The notes: generated by a model from the sequence alone, not told the origin. 64,000 bases of DNA from Paulinella micropora (GCA_019918135.1 WBZZ01002490.1:1-64000); one strand, 5' to 3'. Positions 37,874 to 47,394 are shown, counted from the first letter of the stretch. Made by a program: numbers and translations.

Positions 37874-38588
37874 CTTGGACACTTTGCTCTGGGATTCACG
37901 GGTTACGGCCGTTTTTTGGTACGGACACCAAAGGAGCGGCCCTGGCGAGAACAAAGCAGGCACGCGCACCATCAGGCCGGGCGGGAGCGTACAGCTTGTA
38001 GTTTCGGTGATTTCCGTATACTTAACTTCAAGTTCCTGCTTTTGCTCCGAGAGCGAGATCTGCCTGGTATGCTGGCCAATAACCTGATGTAGCCTTATCA
38101 GTTGCTGACCTAGCTCACGATCTGCAGGCTCGGCGGCGTCCTGGGGAGAGCCCTGGCGAAGCTTCAGTTCGAGCGCTTGCAGCTCTTTTTGTACAAGGGC
38201 CAGATCTTCACGGCGTTGTTGGAGTTCCAGGGAGCGCCTCTTTCGCTCGGACTGGGCTTGCAAACTCAAGTTGTCCCACAAAAGCTGGTGCTGCAATTTC
38301 AGCGAGCCATTGGCCTCCACCGTCGCCTTGATTGCCTTGCCTTGCAGCTCAAACGAGTGCTCTCCGGCGCCCGAGACCTTGGTAAGAACATTCATGTCAA
38401 GGGCAGAAAAGAGTTCACCCCCGGAGCAGTTTCCGTCCATGTTGAGTTTTGCTTTGCTTTTACTCTGCACAGAAATTTGGGAGAGGATGGGGTTAGGCGC
38501 ACAAAAAAGACTGCGAGGGGTAGAATAAGGAAGGAGGAGGGACACCCCCCCTCTCCCTTTCCCTTTGTGTGCAATAAGGGGGAAGAAG

Positions 38589-38658
38589 AAAAAAGAGGCG
38601 GGGGCTTTTAGCGACGACGTCGGAAAAAAGAGGCGGGGGCTTTTAGCGACGACGTCGG
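38589..38658. repeat. 35-bp tandem duplication
   Basis: Two exact copies of a unit containing gaggcgggggcttttagcga lie upstream (on the minus strand) of the coiled-coil gene start at 38440. A short G/C element (gggacacccccc) is at about 38539-38552. Confidence 0.88.
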
Positions 38659-38781
38659 GGGGTGCACGCGTCGGGGTAGTCACGACTTTTACAAAACAAG
38701 GACAAGTCCGCTCTTTCCCCCTCCTTTTGTATTTGTTTTTTGTGTCACATTAAGAGTCTGTCTGTTGTTATTTCTTTTAAT

Positions 38782-38840
38782 AGCGACGTGCATGTTGTGC
38801 TGGGAATAATGGAAGCGACGTGCATGTTGTGCTGGGAATG
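38782..38840. repeat. 32-bp tandem duplication at a gene start
   Basis: agcgacgtgcatgttgtgct recurs at 38782 and 38814. The ATG of the F-box/LRR gene (38809) lies at the junction. The decayed copy at 33482 has only one unit, which suggests the duplication came after the copies separated, or that one unit was lost there. Confidence 0.85.
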
Positions 38841-40333
38841 GAAGTACGCGCTGAGTGAGCAGGAGAAGGTGGAGTGGCGGGGGCGTGCGTGGCCTGAGCA
38901 GAAAACTCCGGGTGTACCGGGGCCTGTGTTGCAGTTGTACCTGACGAGACTTGATTTGCTAAGCCTGCGCCGTCCTACCCCCTCATCCGTCCAGAGACTA
39001 AGGGCGCGTTTGTTGCAGGAGAGCGGACGGGTTGCCCTGCGCTTGTACGTCGCAGGACCACGCTCGGCGCCAGCGCCAGGCCGCGGACTTGGCGACGGCG
39101 AAGACAGCCCCGACATGTGGAAGATCTTGCTGGCCATGGTCTTGCTGCATTACTGTGGCGGCGACATCGGAATAGCTGCAAATATCTGCCTGGGCCCGCG
39201 GGCGAACGAACACGTGCTAGTAGTCGAGCAGCGCGGCCAAATATGCAACCCGCCTCGCCGCCAAGGAACACGATTGGGAGGGCATGCAGAGTTTGTTCCA
39301 GGTGCTTGGAGCTGAGTACTCAGTGCATGGGGCTTCGCTGGTGCCGCTGGTGACTTTTGTAAGGAACCGGCTCCGCGAACCGCGCCAGCGCTCCGTGTCT
39401 AGCAAGGAGTTCTGCCCGTTGTTGCTGAGCGTGGTCGGCGGCACAACACAGAACGGCTGGCTGAGTGACCGGTGGCTTCTGTCCAAGGTTGTGCACTTTG
39501 TGGGGGGTGTGGTGTCTTACGAGCAGTGGGCGGGGCGGGTGCCACACCTGCGCACCAGCGCCGTGCGGAGCCTGGTGTTCAGAGATGTTACGTGGACAAT
39601 CCTGCCTTGCGAGCTGGAAGATCTGGGGGGGCTGGTGGTGCGGGGGAGCCTGGAGATGATAAAGGTTCGGCTGGGGAGCAGCACGAGCGAGGTGACGGAG
39701 TTGGCAGCGCAGGTTGCTCCTGGCCCCGGCGCTGACGGCAAGAGTAGCCTATCTTTTGATTCTTGCACGGGCCTGCGCTCGCTGTTGCTCGAATGTAGTA
39801 GCTCGTGTCAGGTGGTGAGTGTGGAGCTAAAAAACAACCAGGACCTGCAACGACTCTCGTTCGTGCGCCGAGAGGCTGTGCAGAAAAAGCTGGAGGCACG
39901 GTTTATCCTGTACGCCCTCACTTCGCTGCGAAGAGCTGCCGCTGTTGCTGGCCGAATCCCGGTTAAACACCTTTTAGTGACGGGGGATGCTTCCTGTTTA
40001 GACACATTGGTCTTGGACGGGCTGCAGCTGCAATGGATAGACTTATTGGTATCCCATGATCGTCAGCTGGGGTCACAGCTGACCTTTCGTAACTGTGACT
40101 TGCAGCAGGCGCACTTGCTGGCTGATAAGCAGCTGAAACCTCCCGAATTTGCGGCGGATTGTAAACATGTCATCCTAGAAGACGCTCCAGCCAACGAGTG
40201 GAGCGCGCGGGGAGAGGGGGGTGCGTACGCGCGGGCCACGCGGGATTTCCTAGAGAAGGTTAGCCCGAGCGGCCGAACCTTTTCGACAAGTCTATTCGAA
40301 GCGGTTACAGATAAATCCCCTGGCTGCCCTTAA
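38809..40333 (+). CDS. F-box/LRR-like protein with a frame break
   Basis: Starts at the ATG at 38809. Residues about 100-145 (MWKILLAMVLLHYCGGDIGI and the Cys/Leu pattern after it) fit an F-box. Between about 39225 and 39262 the coding sequence shifts forward one base into the frame that runs to 40333. The second part has irregular LRR-type units (LRTSAVRSLVFRDVTW, LGGLVVRGSLEMIKV, LRSLLLECSSSCQVVSVELK, LDTLVLDGLQLQW). The end of the gene (V-T-D-K-S-P-G-C-P) is kept in the decayed copy at 33482. Probably an SCF substrate receptor if the break is an error. Confidence 0.62.
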
Positions 40334-40349
40334 GAAAAGGAGGGAGAAG

Positions 40350-40430
40350 GCGGGCGGGGGGGGGGAGAGAGTAGACGGGGGGGGGGGGTCTATCCGGCGT
40401 CCTCTTCCCCCCCCCCCCTCTCTCGCTTTC
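40350..40430. repeat. G-runs and C-run before the desaturase gene
   Basis: Two G-runs (about 40355-40365 and 40378-40388), then a C-run (40406-40419), then tctctcgctttctag, 85-160 bases before the ATG at 40515. Confidence 0.65.
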
Positions 40431-40514
40431 TAGTCCATTGCCGGATCTGGCTTCTGTAACTAAACTAATTATTTGTTGAAATATTAAAAGCCTGACAGGT
40501 TTTTTTTGTTTATA

Positions 40515-41651
40515 ATGGCACAGAGCCAGCGCCCCCAGCCCGACGCCGCCATTGTGTTGGGTCTGGATGGCTCCCCGGGCACTGCGCTGGCTAGTACACG
40601 GGACCCATTGCGGCGACTGCCCGGGAGCCCGACAGTGCTACAGATCCGGCGTGCCATCCCAGCACAGCTTTGCCGTCCGTCTCTGGTGCAGTCGATCAGT
40701 TACGTTGCGCGCGACCTTTTGCAAGTGGCCGCCGCGGCCTGGACTGCCATGGTGTTGTTGCGCCACGAAGTTGCCCCGAGGTGGCTTGTATGGCTCATGT
40801 ACTGGCTTGTGCAGGGCACCAACTTTTGGGCGTTGTTTGTAGTTGGGCACGACTGCGGCCACGGTTCTTTTGCCTCGAGCGAGTGGCTGAACGATTGTGT
40901 GGGCTGGTTGCTACATACTCCGTTGCTGGTTCCGTACTACCCCTGGAAGCTCACGCACCGGCACCACCACCGGCACACCGGTCACTTGCACGAAGACGAG
41001 GTATTTCGCCCCGTCGCGTGGGAGGCGCGCAGCGAGCTGTACCGCATTGCGGCACGCCCTTTGCTCTTGGGCGCGGGCGGGTTGGTTTGGTGGCTGTACT
41101 TGCTGTTTGGCTACCCTGGCGGAGGCTGCTACTCACACCTGCTGCACCAGCAAACGTTCTGCGCGCGCTACGGCGCTCGCACACTGTACCAGCGCGCTTG
41201 GGTGGGGGTCAGCCGCGCTGGCGTGCTGGTGTGGCTAGCGGGGCTGTTTTCGTGCTGGGGAGCAGGGGCCGTGGCGTGCTACTACTTGGTGCCCGTGTGG
41301 ATCTGCGGGTCCTGGCTAGTGGCGGTCACGCTGTTGCACCACCTTGACGAAAGCTGCGAGTACACGAGCGACTCCTGGACCTTCCTTGGCGGGGCCTTGA
41401 ACACCGTGGACCGCGACTACTGGCCCTTTCAGGCTTGGACACACCACATTGGCACACACCAGGTCCACCACGTCCTGGCGGAAATTCCGCACTACCACCT
41501 ACCCGAGGCCACGCGCGCCTTCCGTGCCAAGTTTCCGGCACTCGTGAAAGAACGGGCGGGGTTTCCGCTCTGGGACTATGCTCGCCACGTGCGGTTGCTC
41601 TGTACAAACTTCTACGTGATGCCGCACACAAAGCGACTGCGCTGGCACTAA
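40515..41651 (+). CDS. Membrane fatty-acid desaturase (FAD2/omega-type)
   Basis: 378 residues from the ATG at 40515. All three diiron His boxes are present: H-D-C-G-H at about 112-116, HRHHHRHTGH at about 148-157 and H-Q-V-H-H at about 315-319. Hydrophobic spans between them number four or more (about 65-105, 180-205, 235-280). The box pattern and the C-terminal box environment (T-H-H-I-G-T-H-Q-V-H-H) match Delta-12/omega-3 acyl-lipid desaturases, which insert double bonds in membrane lipids. No fused cytochrome b5. Full length for the family (about 360-400). The regiochemistry cannot be read from the sequence. A role in remodelling host or virion lipids is inference. Confidence 0.9.
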   Translation: MAQSQRPQPDAAIVLGLDGSPGTALASTRDPLRRLPGSPTVLQIRRAIPAQLCRPSLVQSISYVARDLLQVAAAAWTAMVLLRHEVAPRWLVWLMYWLVQGTNFWALFVVGHDCGHGSFASSEWLNDCVGWLLHTPLLVPYYPWKLTHRHHHRHTGHLHEDEVFRPVAWEARSELYRIAARPLLLGAGGLVWWLYLLFGYPGGGCYSHLLHQQTFCARYGARTLYQRAWVGVSRAGVLVWLAGLFSCWGAGAVACYYLVPVWICGSWLVAVTLLHHLDESCEYTSDSWTFLGGALNTVDRDYWPFQAWTHHIGTHQVHHVLAEIPHYHLPEATRAFRAKFPALVKERAGFPLWDYARHVRLLCTNFYVMPHTKRLRWH

Positions 41652-41792
41652 ATGGGCCAGACTGGGGAGAAGAGCACTGCCCACCCCCCCCCCCTTCTCC
41701 TCCCAGACAAAAGGGTAGCCAGGAAATCGGGTACGGGAGGGAGGGTGGGGAGGGGGGGGGGGCAGCGCCACACGCCTTTAGCGGATGTAAAG

Positions 41793-41809
41793 GTTATAGA
41801 TATTAATAA
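41793..41809 (+). promoter_or_regulatory. AT-rich TATA-like box at the gene start
   Basis: tatagatattaataa abuts the ATG at 41810. A C-run (41684-41695) and a G-run (41752-41762) lie 50-125 bases upstream. Confidence 0.45.
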
Positions 41810-44284
41810 ATGGAGCAATCGACACTGAACGGGCCAGACTCTATTGCGCGTGAACTCAAAGTGAACGAGGTCCGTGAGCGGGCGTCAGATCCGACCCCTA
41901 TTGTAAATGGCTCTGCGCCTGTTCGACAGCGCTCGGTGCCAAGCAGTGCGTCGTCGCTTACACAATTCAACGTCGTAGATGAGAACGGCATAGCAGGGGA
42001 GCCTTACACAGCTACTTCTGCCCGGCCCTTGGCTCATACGGAGAACTTGGGATTACCACTACTCGCAGATGCTGCATCGTTGCTGAGGAGGGTTGGCGGC
42101 GATAAATCCCGGGAGCTGCGTCGTGCCCCGCTGTTTGTGCTGTTGACGATATTATGCGCGGTGGTGGTGTTGTGGTACCCGTCGCAGGGTTGGTGGGTTA
42201 GTGTGCGGGCGTATCCGCCGGCGGAGATCCCTTTGAGCCCTGAGGAGGCGGACGTCGAGGAACGCCACAATTGGAACATTCTGGTACAATCAGTGCACAA
42301 CTATAGCTGGCGGAGAGACTATGGGCCTTTGCTGGACAAGTCGCGAAAAGAAGCAGAGCCCAAGCCACCGCGATTATCGAACGTGGCGCGTGCCGATTGC
42401 ACCCAACAATTGGCGACTTGGTTGTGGGACACGCTCGGTCCGCACACGTCGAGCAACACTACTCTCGTGCGCAATCTGCTGCACGGGATGCGGCTGGACC
42501 GTTTCGAGCCACTGGCGGCTGTAACCGAGCAGCTTATGCGGGAGCCGCAAAGCTTGCGTCCGTTAGTAGACAGAGTGAGCGACTGTGCGTCCCAGAACGT
42601 CATGTTAGGGTCCGCAGCCTGCCGCTTGGTGAACGAGCCAGAGCTGCTGGCTGGCCAACTTGGCTCGCTTTCCCAGGAGGCCCTAGCGATTGCATGGCAA
42701 GAGCTACTGACATGGACGCTTGTCCTCGAGGCCTGGACGCAGGCCTGCCAGTCCAGTTACGTACTCGCGCATGATTTTGTGTTTTACCTACGACGTGAGT
42801 TTGTGGGGGGGGCGAGCGCTGCGACAAACTTTGGTCTGGGCTGGTGGGACGCGACTGTTAGCGAATTTCTGCACACTAAGTTTACTAGCATAGAGTCGGC
42901 CCTGTCTAGGTACAACAGAGCGCGCTTCAATCGTGCTCCGAGCGGGCTGGAGGGAACATGGCTAACCATTAACATCCTGGAGGCGGTGTCGCTGGACGCC
43001 CAGAAGGGACTGGACGACAATGTCGTGGCGGGGCTTGCGGTGGCGCACGAGGTGCGAAACCGCAACTTTACGCGTGTAGCAGAAATCGATGGCAATCAGG
43101 AATTTCGCTGGGCTCTGGGCACGCAATTTGCAGACAGCTATATAGCTTGGAACCTGAACTTTAATCTGGGCAGTCTGGAGGCGTGGTCGCCCTTGTCCAA
43201 GCTACTGTTGCCGTCGGTAGTCTGCACACGCGATGACTTCGAGGCCGAAACCTTTCTGTCGGCGCGTGTGTACTCCTTGTTCTTTTTTATGCTGCTGCAA
43301 GGGCTACCCAGTGCCCTGCGCAGCTTCCGGTCGCCGCCCGGCGCTTTCCACCTACTGCGCGCGGGGGAACTGGCGCGAGCCCTGGCCAACACTACGCTTG
43401 ACACGCTGCCGCTCTACAGCCCACCCAGCGCCGAGCAGGTGCTGCGTATGCAGCATGACCTGCCAGGCCACCTGTCTTTGCTGAGTTACTTGGGACCCTA
43501 CGGCTGGCGGCTTGCGCTCTGTACGAGCATGTGGATCAGTTGCCTGCTGGCCGGCATCGCGCTGGAGCTCGGCTCGCGCTCTTGGCTGCGCTACAGAGCT
43601 CCTGACGCCAGGCTACTCAAGACCAGCTGGTGGCTTGTTCAAACAGTTTTCCCGCTGCTACAAGTGATTGGCATCTACTCGTTCTCGGTGTTTGGCCTGC
43701 CCTTCATAGTGCTCGGGCTCTTCAAGTTTGGGATGCCCGAAATTAGCACGTACATAGTCTTGAGCTTTTGCATCCACGACGAACGAGGGCGTCCGATCCC
43801 CTGGTACGGCGTGCTGCACTTTTTGAACGGGTTGGCCACGCTGCTCCATCACGCCGCCACTCTCTGGCTCGTGTGCTCGCTCATTACCCGCACTACGTCG
43901 CTCAACGGGATTGATTATCTGAGCGTGTCGTTGCCGCTGGTGTGCCAGCATTATTTTGTCGCGCTGCGCTTCCACGCCAAGACCTTATACGCAGTCATCG
44001 AGCTCGTGTTAGAGATCTGGTGGGAAGTAGAAGTTTGGAACGTGATGCCCAGGTACGTCCGTTTTCATGAGCAGCGTGTTATCTGGGCCATGCTTTGCGC
44101 GCACTGGCTGTATTGGTTTGTCGGCGTGATGGAATGGTTGCTGGAGCTATCTACTAGCTCTGCCAAACTGCCAGCCCCGGATCCGTTGCATACTCATCCG
44201 GCTGGTGCCAAAACCCACCGGCGCAATAATACGCTGGAACGCATGCGCTTAGCCGCCAGCCTGAAGGGCCTGGAGGGCTTTTAG
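41810..44284 (+). CDS. Large multi-spanning membrane protein with lumenal domain
   Basis: 824 residues from the ATG at 41810. A cytosolic-type N-terminus (about 1-105) precedes span 1 (APLFVLLTILCAVVVLWYPS). A lumenal or extracellular domain of about 300 residues with N-X-S/T sites and Cys follows. From about residue 485 the protein is hydrophobic, with six or more spans (including LCTSMWISCLLAGIALEL and SVFGLPFIVLGLF), and ends with a basic tail. The spans and glutamates near E-L-V-L-E-I-W-W-E resemble no family I can name. It could be a receptor, transporter or fusion-related protein, with no motif favouring one. Confidence 0.7.
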   Translation: MEQSTLNGPDSIARELKVNEVRERASDPTPIVNGSAPVRQRSVPSSASSLTQFNVVDENGIAGEPYTATSARPLAHTENLGLPLLADAASLLRRVGGDKSRELRRAPLFVLLTILCAVVVLWYPSQGWWVSVRAYPPAEIPLSPEEADVEERHNWNILVQSVHNYSWRRDYGPLLDKSRKEAEPKPPRLSNVARADCTQQLATWLWDTLGPHTSSNTTLVRNLLHGMRLDRFEPLAAVTEQLMREPQSLRPLVDRVSDCASQNVMLGSAACRLVNEPELLAGQLGSLSQEALAIAWQELLTWTLVLEAWTQACQSSYVLAHDFVFYLRREFVGGASAATNFGLGWWDATVSEFLHTKFTSIESALSRYNRARFNRAPSGLEGTWLTINILEAVSLDAQKGLDDNVVAGLAVAHEVRNRNFTRVAEIDGNQEFRWALGTQFADSYIAWNLNFNLGSLEAWSPLSKLLLPSVVCTRDDFEAETFLSARVYSLFFFMLLQGLPSALRSFRSPPGAFHLLRAGELARALANTTLDTLPLYSPPSAEQVLRMQHDLPGHLSLLSYLGPYGWRLALCTSMWISCLLAGIALELGSRSWLRYRAPDARLLKTSWWLVQTVFPLLQVIGIYSFSVFGLPFIVLGLFKFGMPEISTYIVLSFCIHDERGRPIPWYGVLHFLNGLATLLHHAATLWLVCSLITRTTSLNGIDYLSVSLPLVCQHYFVALRFHAKTLYAVIELVLEIWWEVEVWNVMPRYVRFHEQRVIWAMLCAHWLYWFVGVMEWLLELSTSSAKLPAPDPLHTHPAGAKTHRRNNTLERMRLAASLKGLEGF

Positions 44285-44400
44285 GACTCCGGAGCGAAAC
44301 ATCTCTCGACGTCGGTTCCGCTTGTTTTGTTGGTATTAAAGTTAATTTTAATGGACGATTCCTTGCGTCTGTGTGTGTGTGTGTGTCAAATACGTATATG

Positions 44401-45318
44401 CTAGTACTCTGCTATGCAATGACGTACAATGCTGTCTGGCAACAGTGCTTCTAGCAGATTCAAAACCTGCGGGCGCCACCACAAACAGTCCAGAAATCCC
44501 TGTGCCTCTAGTGCCTCATTGGCGACGATGCAGTATTCGTGAGTAGCAAGCTCGTACTTGACAATGTGTGGCCTCAGAACATAGGACAGCACTAGTACTA
44601 GATTGGCGTGCACGGCTGCTCGGCTCCGGTGCGAGAGCAGCGGATAGACGTTCTCCACAGCGACCCGCGGGCAAAGTCTGGACGGATTCTGTCTGAGAAA
44701 GTCCAGCCAGAAGGCGCATTCACGTTCTCCGGCCTGGCAGTCCTGAGCCAACTCCGGTCTGTCCTGCCAAAAAAGGCGCTCCGCCGCCTCCCAGTCCCGG
44801 CGCACGGCTTCCTGGTCGGCGCGGCCACGGTTAGCTCGCCTGTGCCTTAATACGTACCACCTACGCCTCCGAGCCGCCAAGTCACTTGCGCAGTATTCTC
44901 GTAACATGCTTTGGCGTTTGTCACGGAGCTCGGGGCCGGATTCAGGCTGCCGCTGCTGTATCAACGCCAGCTCCGCGACAAGGGCATGCACGAGCCCCCG
45001 GTAAAGCTCGTGGTTGACAGACGACAAGAGCCTGCGCGTTATGTAGCTGCGGCACAAATCCCCCCGTTCGGGCGGGGCTCTGCATTCTAGGAGGTCCTGC
45101 CTGATAGCTGCAACAGGTTGCCGCAGCTGTTCGTCGCTGGGTCCCAATCCCCGCCTTTGCAAATCAATCAAGAGCTTGCTTACGACGGTCAGGGGCGCGA
45201 TGAGCTGTTGTTGCTGGACGGGTACTAATGCTTGAGTGCAATCAGTGTCAGCTATAGTGGCAGTGGGTCTAGGTGGTACTTGGGTGATGCATTGCCGTGA
45301 TCTCTTCAAGGGCCACAT
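44401..45318 (-). CDS. Hypothetical alpha-helical protein
   Basis: 305 residues from the ATG at 45318. Rich in Arg, Leu and Gln. The middle (about 110-185) is strongly basic and helical (A-A-R-R-R-R-W-Y ... R-R-A-N-R-G-R-A-D). No signal peptide, membrane span or known motif. A TATA-like box precedes it. Convergent with the large membrane-protein gene, with a (GT)n run between them at about 44369-44386. Confidence 0.65.
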   Translation of the reverse strand: MWPLKRSRQCITQVPPRPTATIADTDCTQALVPVQQQQLIAPLTVVSKLLIDLQRRGLGPSDEQLRQPVAAIRQDLLECRAPPERGDLCRSYITRRLLSSVNHELYRGLVHALVAELALIQQRQPESGPELRDKRQSMLREYCASDLAARRRRWYVLRHRRANRGRADQEAVRRDWEAAERLFWQDRPELAQDCQAGERECAFWLDFLRQNPSRLCPRVAVENVYPLLSHRSRAAVHANLVLVLSYVLRPHIVKYELATHEYCIVANEALEAQGFLDCLWWRPQVLNLLEALLPDSIVRHCIAEY

Positions 45319-45336
45319 AATAATAGCCGCGGGGAT

Positions 45337-45350
45337 ATATATTTATTAGG
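45337..45350 (-). promoter_or_regulatory. TATA-like box for the gene at 45318
   Basis: gatatatatttatt lies about 20-30 bases upstream of the minus-strand ATG. Confidence 0.5.
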
Positions 45351-45459
45351 TAGCTGCTTAGCGTTTCCAACATGCTACAGATAGGGCCTAGGGAGAAGGG
45401 GGAGAGCTTCTGTGGGAAAGGGAAAGGGAAAGGGGAGAAAACAAAAAATTGTATTGTAA

Positions 45460-46380
45460 TTAAAACAGAGCCGGTTGTGGCAACTCGGCTAAGCAACGTT
45501 GGTATCTGGACAAGTAAGTTTCTTCCTCTGGCTCTAGCTCGCGTGCCAAAGTAAGCATCGCGGACTTGTAGCTCTGTTGCCTAAGTGACTGTGCCTGTCT
45601 TTCGCGTTGACGCAACTCCTGCTGTCTCTCCTGCTCGCGCTGAAACTGCATTCTGGCTAGACGGGCCTCTTCCGCGCGACTCAGCGCAAGAGCCGAGAGA
45701 TGTCTTTGACGCTCGCACAGGTGTTGGAACTGAGCAATTAATTGTTCTTCTTCGTCTGGTCGGGTCTTGTTGGCCACCAAGTACGCACAAACGTAGTCTG
45801 TGCGGACAAGATGGTTTCCGCCCGAGCCTTCCCTTACGTCTACACTCGACGGCTGCAGCTGCCCCAAGACGTCTGTGCCGGAGGTAAAAAGCCCGAGAGC
45901 CGCCGTGCGCTTGGCTACCTCGCTTTTACCTACCCAGACCGCTCCCTTGAACAGGCCATAATATAGTCGCAGGCGCCGCTTGTGTTCAGCCGAGGGTAGC
46001 ACGAGCAAGCCCGCTCGACGCATAGCTCCCTGAAACCCCTTGCACACCTGGGCCAGCTCCGTTGCCTCGCGGTTGAAAAGCCTAGTAGCGTGAGTGTCGG
46101 ACATAGCTGGTCGCTTACCCACCACATACGAAATAACGCTGGCCAGCACGTCTCCGCAGCCCATCACCACCTGATTAAAACTAGCTCCCGCGCGTTTGCC
46201 CTGCGCCCATGTTTCCAGAGCAGGCAGGTAATTAGCAAGGACTTTTCTTCTCTTCATCGCCCTCATAGTTTTCAATTGTTCTTGGCTTGGTTGCTCTCCC
46301 TGGATGTCTTCGAATAGTTGGAGAGTGTTGCGCCATAGAAATTTGTCAGCTGATGATCTTTTGCAAGAACTGGTCTGCAT
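45460..46380 (-). CDS. F-box-like coiled-coil protein
   Basis: 306 residues from the ATG at 46380; the frame extends 37 codons upstream through the G/C palindrome, which was rejected. Residues about 70-120 (GCGDVLASVISYVVGK, then L-A-Q-V-C-K-G-F-Q-G-A-M-R-R) match the two halves of an F-box. Residues about 215-285 are a Gln/Arg/Glu-rich coiled coil (QREQERQQELRQRERQAQSL). No LRR or Sel1 repeats. Possible ubiquitin-ligase adaptor with a helical partner-binding tail. Confidence 0.62.
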   Translation of the reverse strand: MQTSSCKRSSADKFLWRNTLQLFEDIQGEQPSQEQLKTMRAMKRRKVLANYLPALETWAQGKRAGASFNQVVMGCGDVLASVISYVVGKRPAMSDTHATRLFNREATELAQVCKGFQGAMRRAGLLVLPSAEHKRRLRLYYGLFKGAVWVGKSEVAKRTAALGLFTSGTDVLGQLQPSSVDVREGSGGNHLVRTDYVCAYLVANKTRPDEEEQLIAQFQHLCERQRHLSALALSRAEEARLARMQFQREQERQQELRQRERQAQSLRQQSYKSAMLTLARELEPEEETYLSRYQRCLAELPQPALF

Positions 46381-46456
46381 TGCTTCCTTGAAGAAGGCAA
46401 AGAAAAGAAATATGTGGACTCCGGCGTTGTCTGCACTTGTGTAGGCACACGAAAAA

Positions 46457-46478
46457 GGGGGGGGGGCGCCCCCCCCCC
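46457..46478. repeat. Perfect G-run/C-run palindrome
   Basis: G10-CG-C10, 75 bases before the start at 46380 (minus) and 130 before 46608 (plus). It could serve both divergent genes. Confidence 0.85.
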
Positions 46479-46607
46479 AGCGTTCTGGCACCAGTCGTCA
46501 ACAACACGGCGCAGCCGGGGAAAAGTACTTGGCCTACCAACGACGTGCGGGATTTGCTGGATGTAAGCTCAGAGAGCCTACCCAACTGGTCCCAAGCGCC
46601 GGCAAAA

Positions 46608-46775
46608 ATGTCTGGCCTTGCCCAAAGCCTTGAAGACAACGCCCGACTGCTGAGGCAGCGGGGCTATCAAACGCGCCTGATGCAGAGGTTTCGCAATGAT
46701 CGTATGCTGTACGGAAGGCGTCTCGACGATTTGCTGAGAAAAATGTATGTCGTAAAACTTTTGGATGGAGGATAA
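46608..46775 (+). CDS. Small basic helical protein
   Basis: 55 codons from the ATG at 46608. The frame upstream runs through the palindrome and was excluded. It is Arg/Leu-rich (RLMQRFRNDRMLYGRRLDDL). The last 11 bases overlap the next small ORF, so the two might be one gene split by a frameshift. Function unknown. Confidence 0.4.
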   Translation: MSGLAQSLEDNARLLRQRGYQTRLMQRFRNDRMLYGRRLDDLLRKMYVVKLLDGG

Positions 46776-46950
46776 TACCTTTGCCCCGGTACCTCCCAAT
46801 TACTCTCCTAACACGCCTTCATATGAATCATGCGTGTTCTGGCCGGCGTTCGATGACGAGGAGCTAGATCGACAAATCGGATTAGTCATTGATTTCCTGA
46901 AGGAATCCCTTGAACGGTTCGAGCTCGCAAAAAGTACAATTTTTTTTTAA
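46765..46950 (+). CDS. Small acidic protein
   Basis: 61 residues from the ATG at 46765: Pro/Ser-rich start, then an acidic amphipathic helix (F-D-D-E-E-L-D-R-Q-I-G ... F-L-K-E-S-L-E-R-F). It overlaps the previous ORF in another frame. AATAAA is at the stop codon. Function unknown. Confidence 0.42.
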   Translation: MEDNTFAPVPPNYSPNTPSYESCVFWPAFDDEELDRQIGLVIDFLKESLERFELAKSTIFF

Positions 46951-46955
46951 ATAAA
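46950..46955 (+). terminator. Poly(A) signal overlapping the stop
   Basis: AATAAA at the TAA stop of the small acidic ORF, 20 bases before the convergent gene's stop at 46975. Confidence 0.55.
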
Positions 46956-46974
46956 AAGCTGCAGAAGGTGGTTT

Positions 46975-47394
46975 TTACATTTGGCAGTCCGGCTTTTCTT
47001 GTTTGGCCGGAGAATCAACGGGCACTACCCAATAGACGCGCGGGCTTGAGTCTAAGCCAATATAGTCCCATTCCAAGATTACGTAACACGAACACAAGCT
47101 GCACACTTCGACTCGTGTAGTTTCTGCTTCATCCTTTTGCGTCATGATAGCGTTGGCCTTGGCCACCAGGTTGTTTAGCGTGCTAGACCAAGCTGTTGAG
47201 TCACAGTTAGGGGGCACGCAGGACAAAAGCATGGAAAGGTCGTCAGCCGCCAGGAGTGCTTCCTCGTCTCCTTGAACTCTTTGCAGCAAAAAATCTTGCA
47301 TGCCCCGTACTAGGCTCAGTGCTAACAGTCGGTACTGTTCTGCCCCTAATTTGGCGGCTGTGGCGAGGGTGGGTGAGCTGGTTTTGCTTGCCAT
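46975..47394 (-). CDS. Hypothetical protein with C-terminal Cys cluster
   Basis: 139 residues from the ATG at 47394, chosen over an upstream non-ATG start. N-terminal helices (about 20-85), then C-S-L-C-S-C-Y near 101-107 and a beta-rich end. A C-run lies about 95-105 bases upstream (47489-47500). Function unknown. Confidence 0.6.
   Translation of the reverse strand: MASKTSSPTLATAAKLGAEQYRLLALSLVRGMQDFLLQRVQGDEEALLAADDLSMLLSCVPPNCDSTAWSSTLNNLVAKANAIMTQKDEAETTRVEVCSLCSCYVILEWDYIGLDSSPRVYWVVPVDSPAKQEKPDCQM

Larger units (their letters stand above)
36981..38440 (-). pseudogene. Spliced coiled-coil/LRR gene with frame breaks
   Basis: Exon 1 (37874-38440, 189 codons from the ATG at 38440) encodes a long coiled coil (about residues 55-150). 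It ends at AAG|gtgagt. After an 84-base intron the frame continues from 37789 with protein-like sequence to about 37620. There it passes to the frame one base back (LRR-like L-P-D-L-K-L-K-V-F, L-P-R-L-Q-R-V) until a TAG inside a 43-bp tandem duplication. LRR-like coding in the same frame resumes beyond (C-A-Q-L-R-H-L-T-L-G-G, C-P-K-L-Q-Q-I-R-L-P) and ends at 36981. As given, no intact product follows, even after splicing. Exon 1 read through gives 196 residues. Confidence 0.5.
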
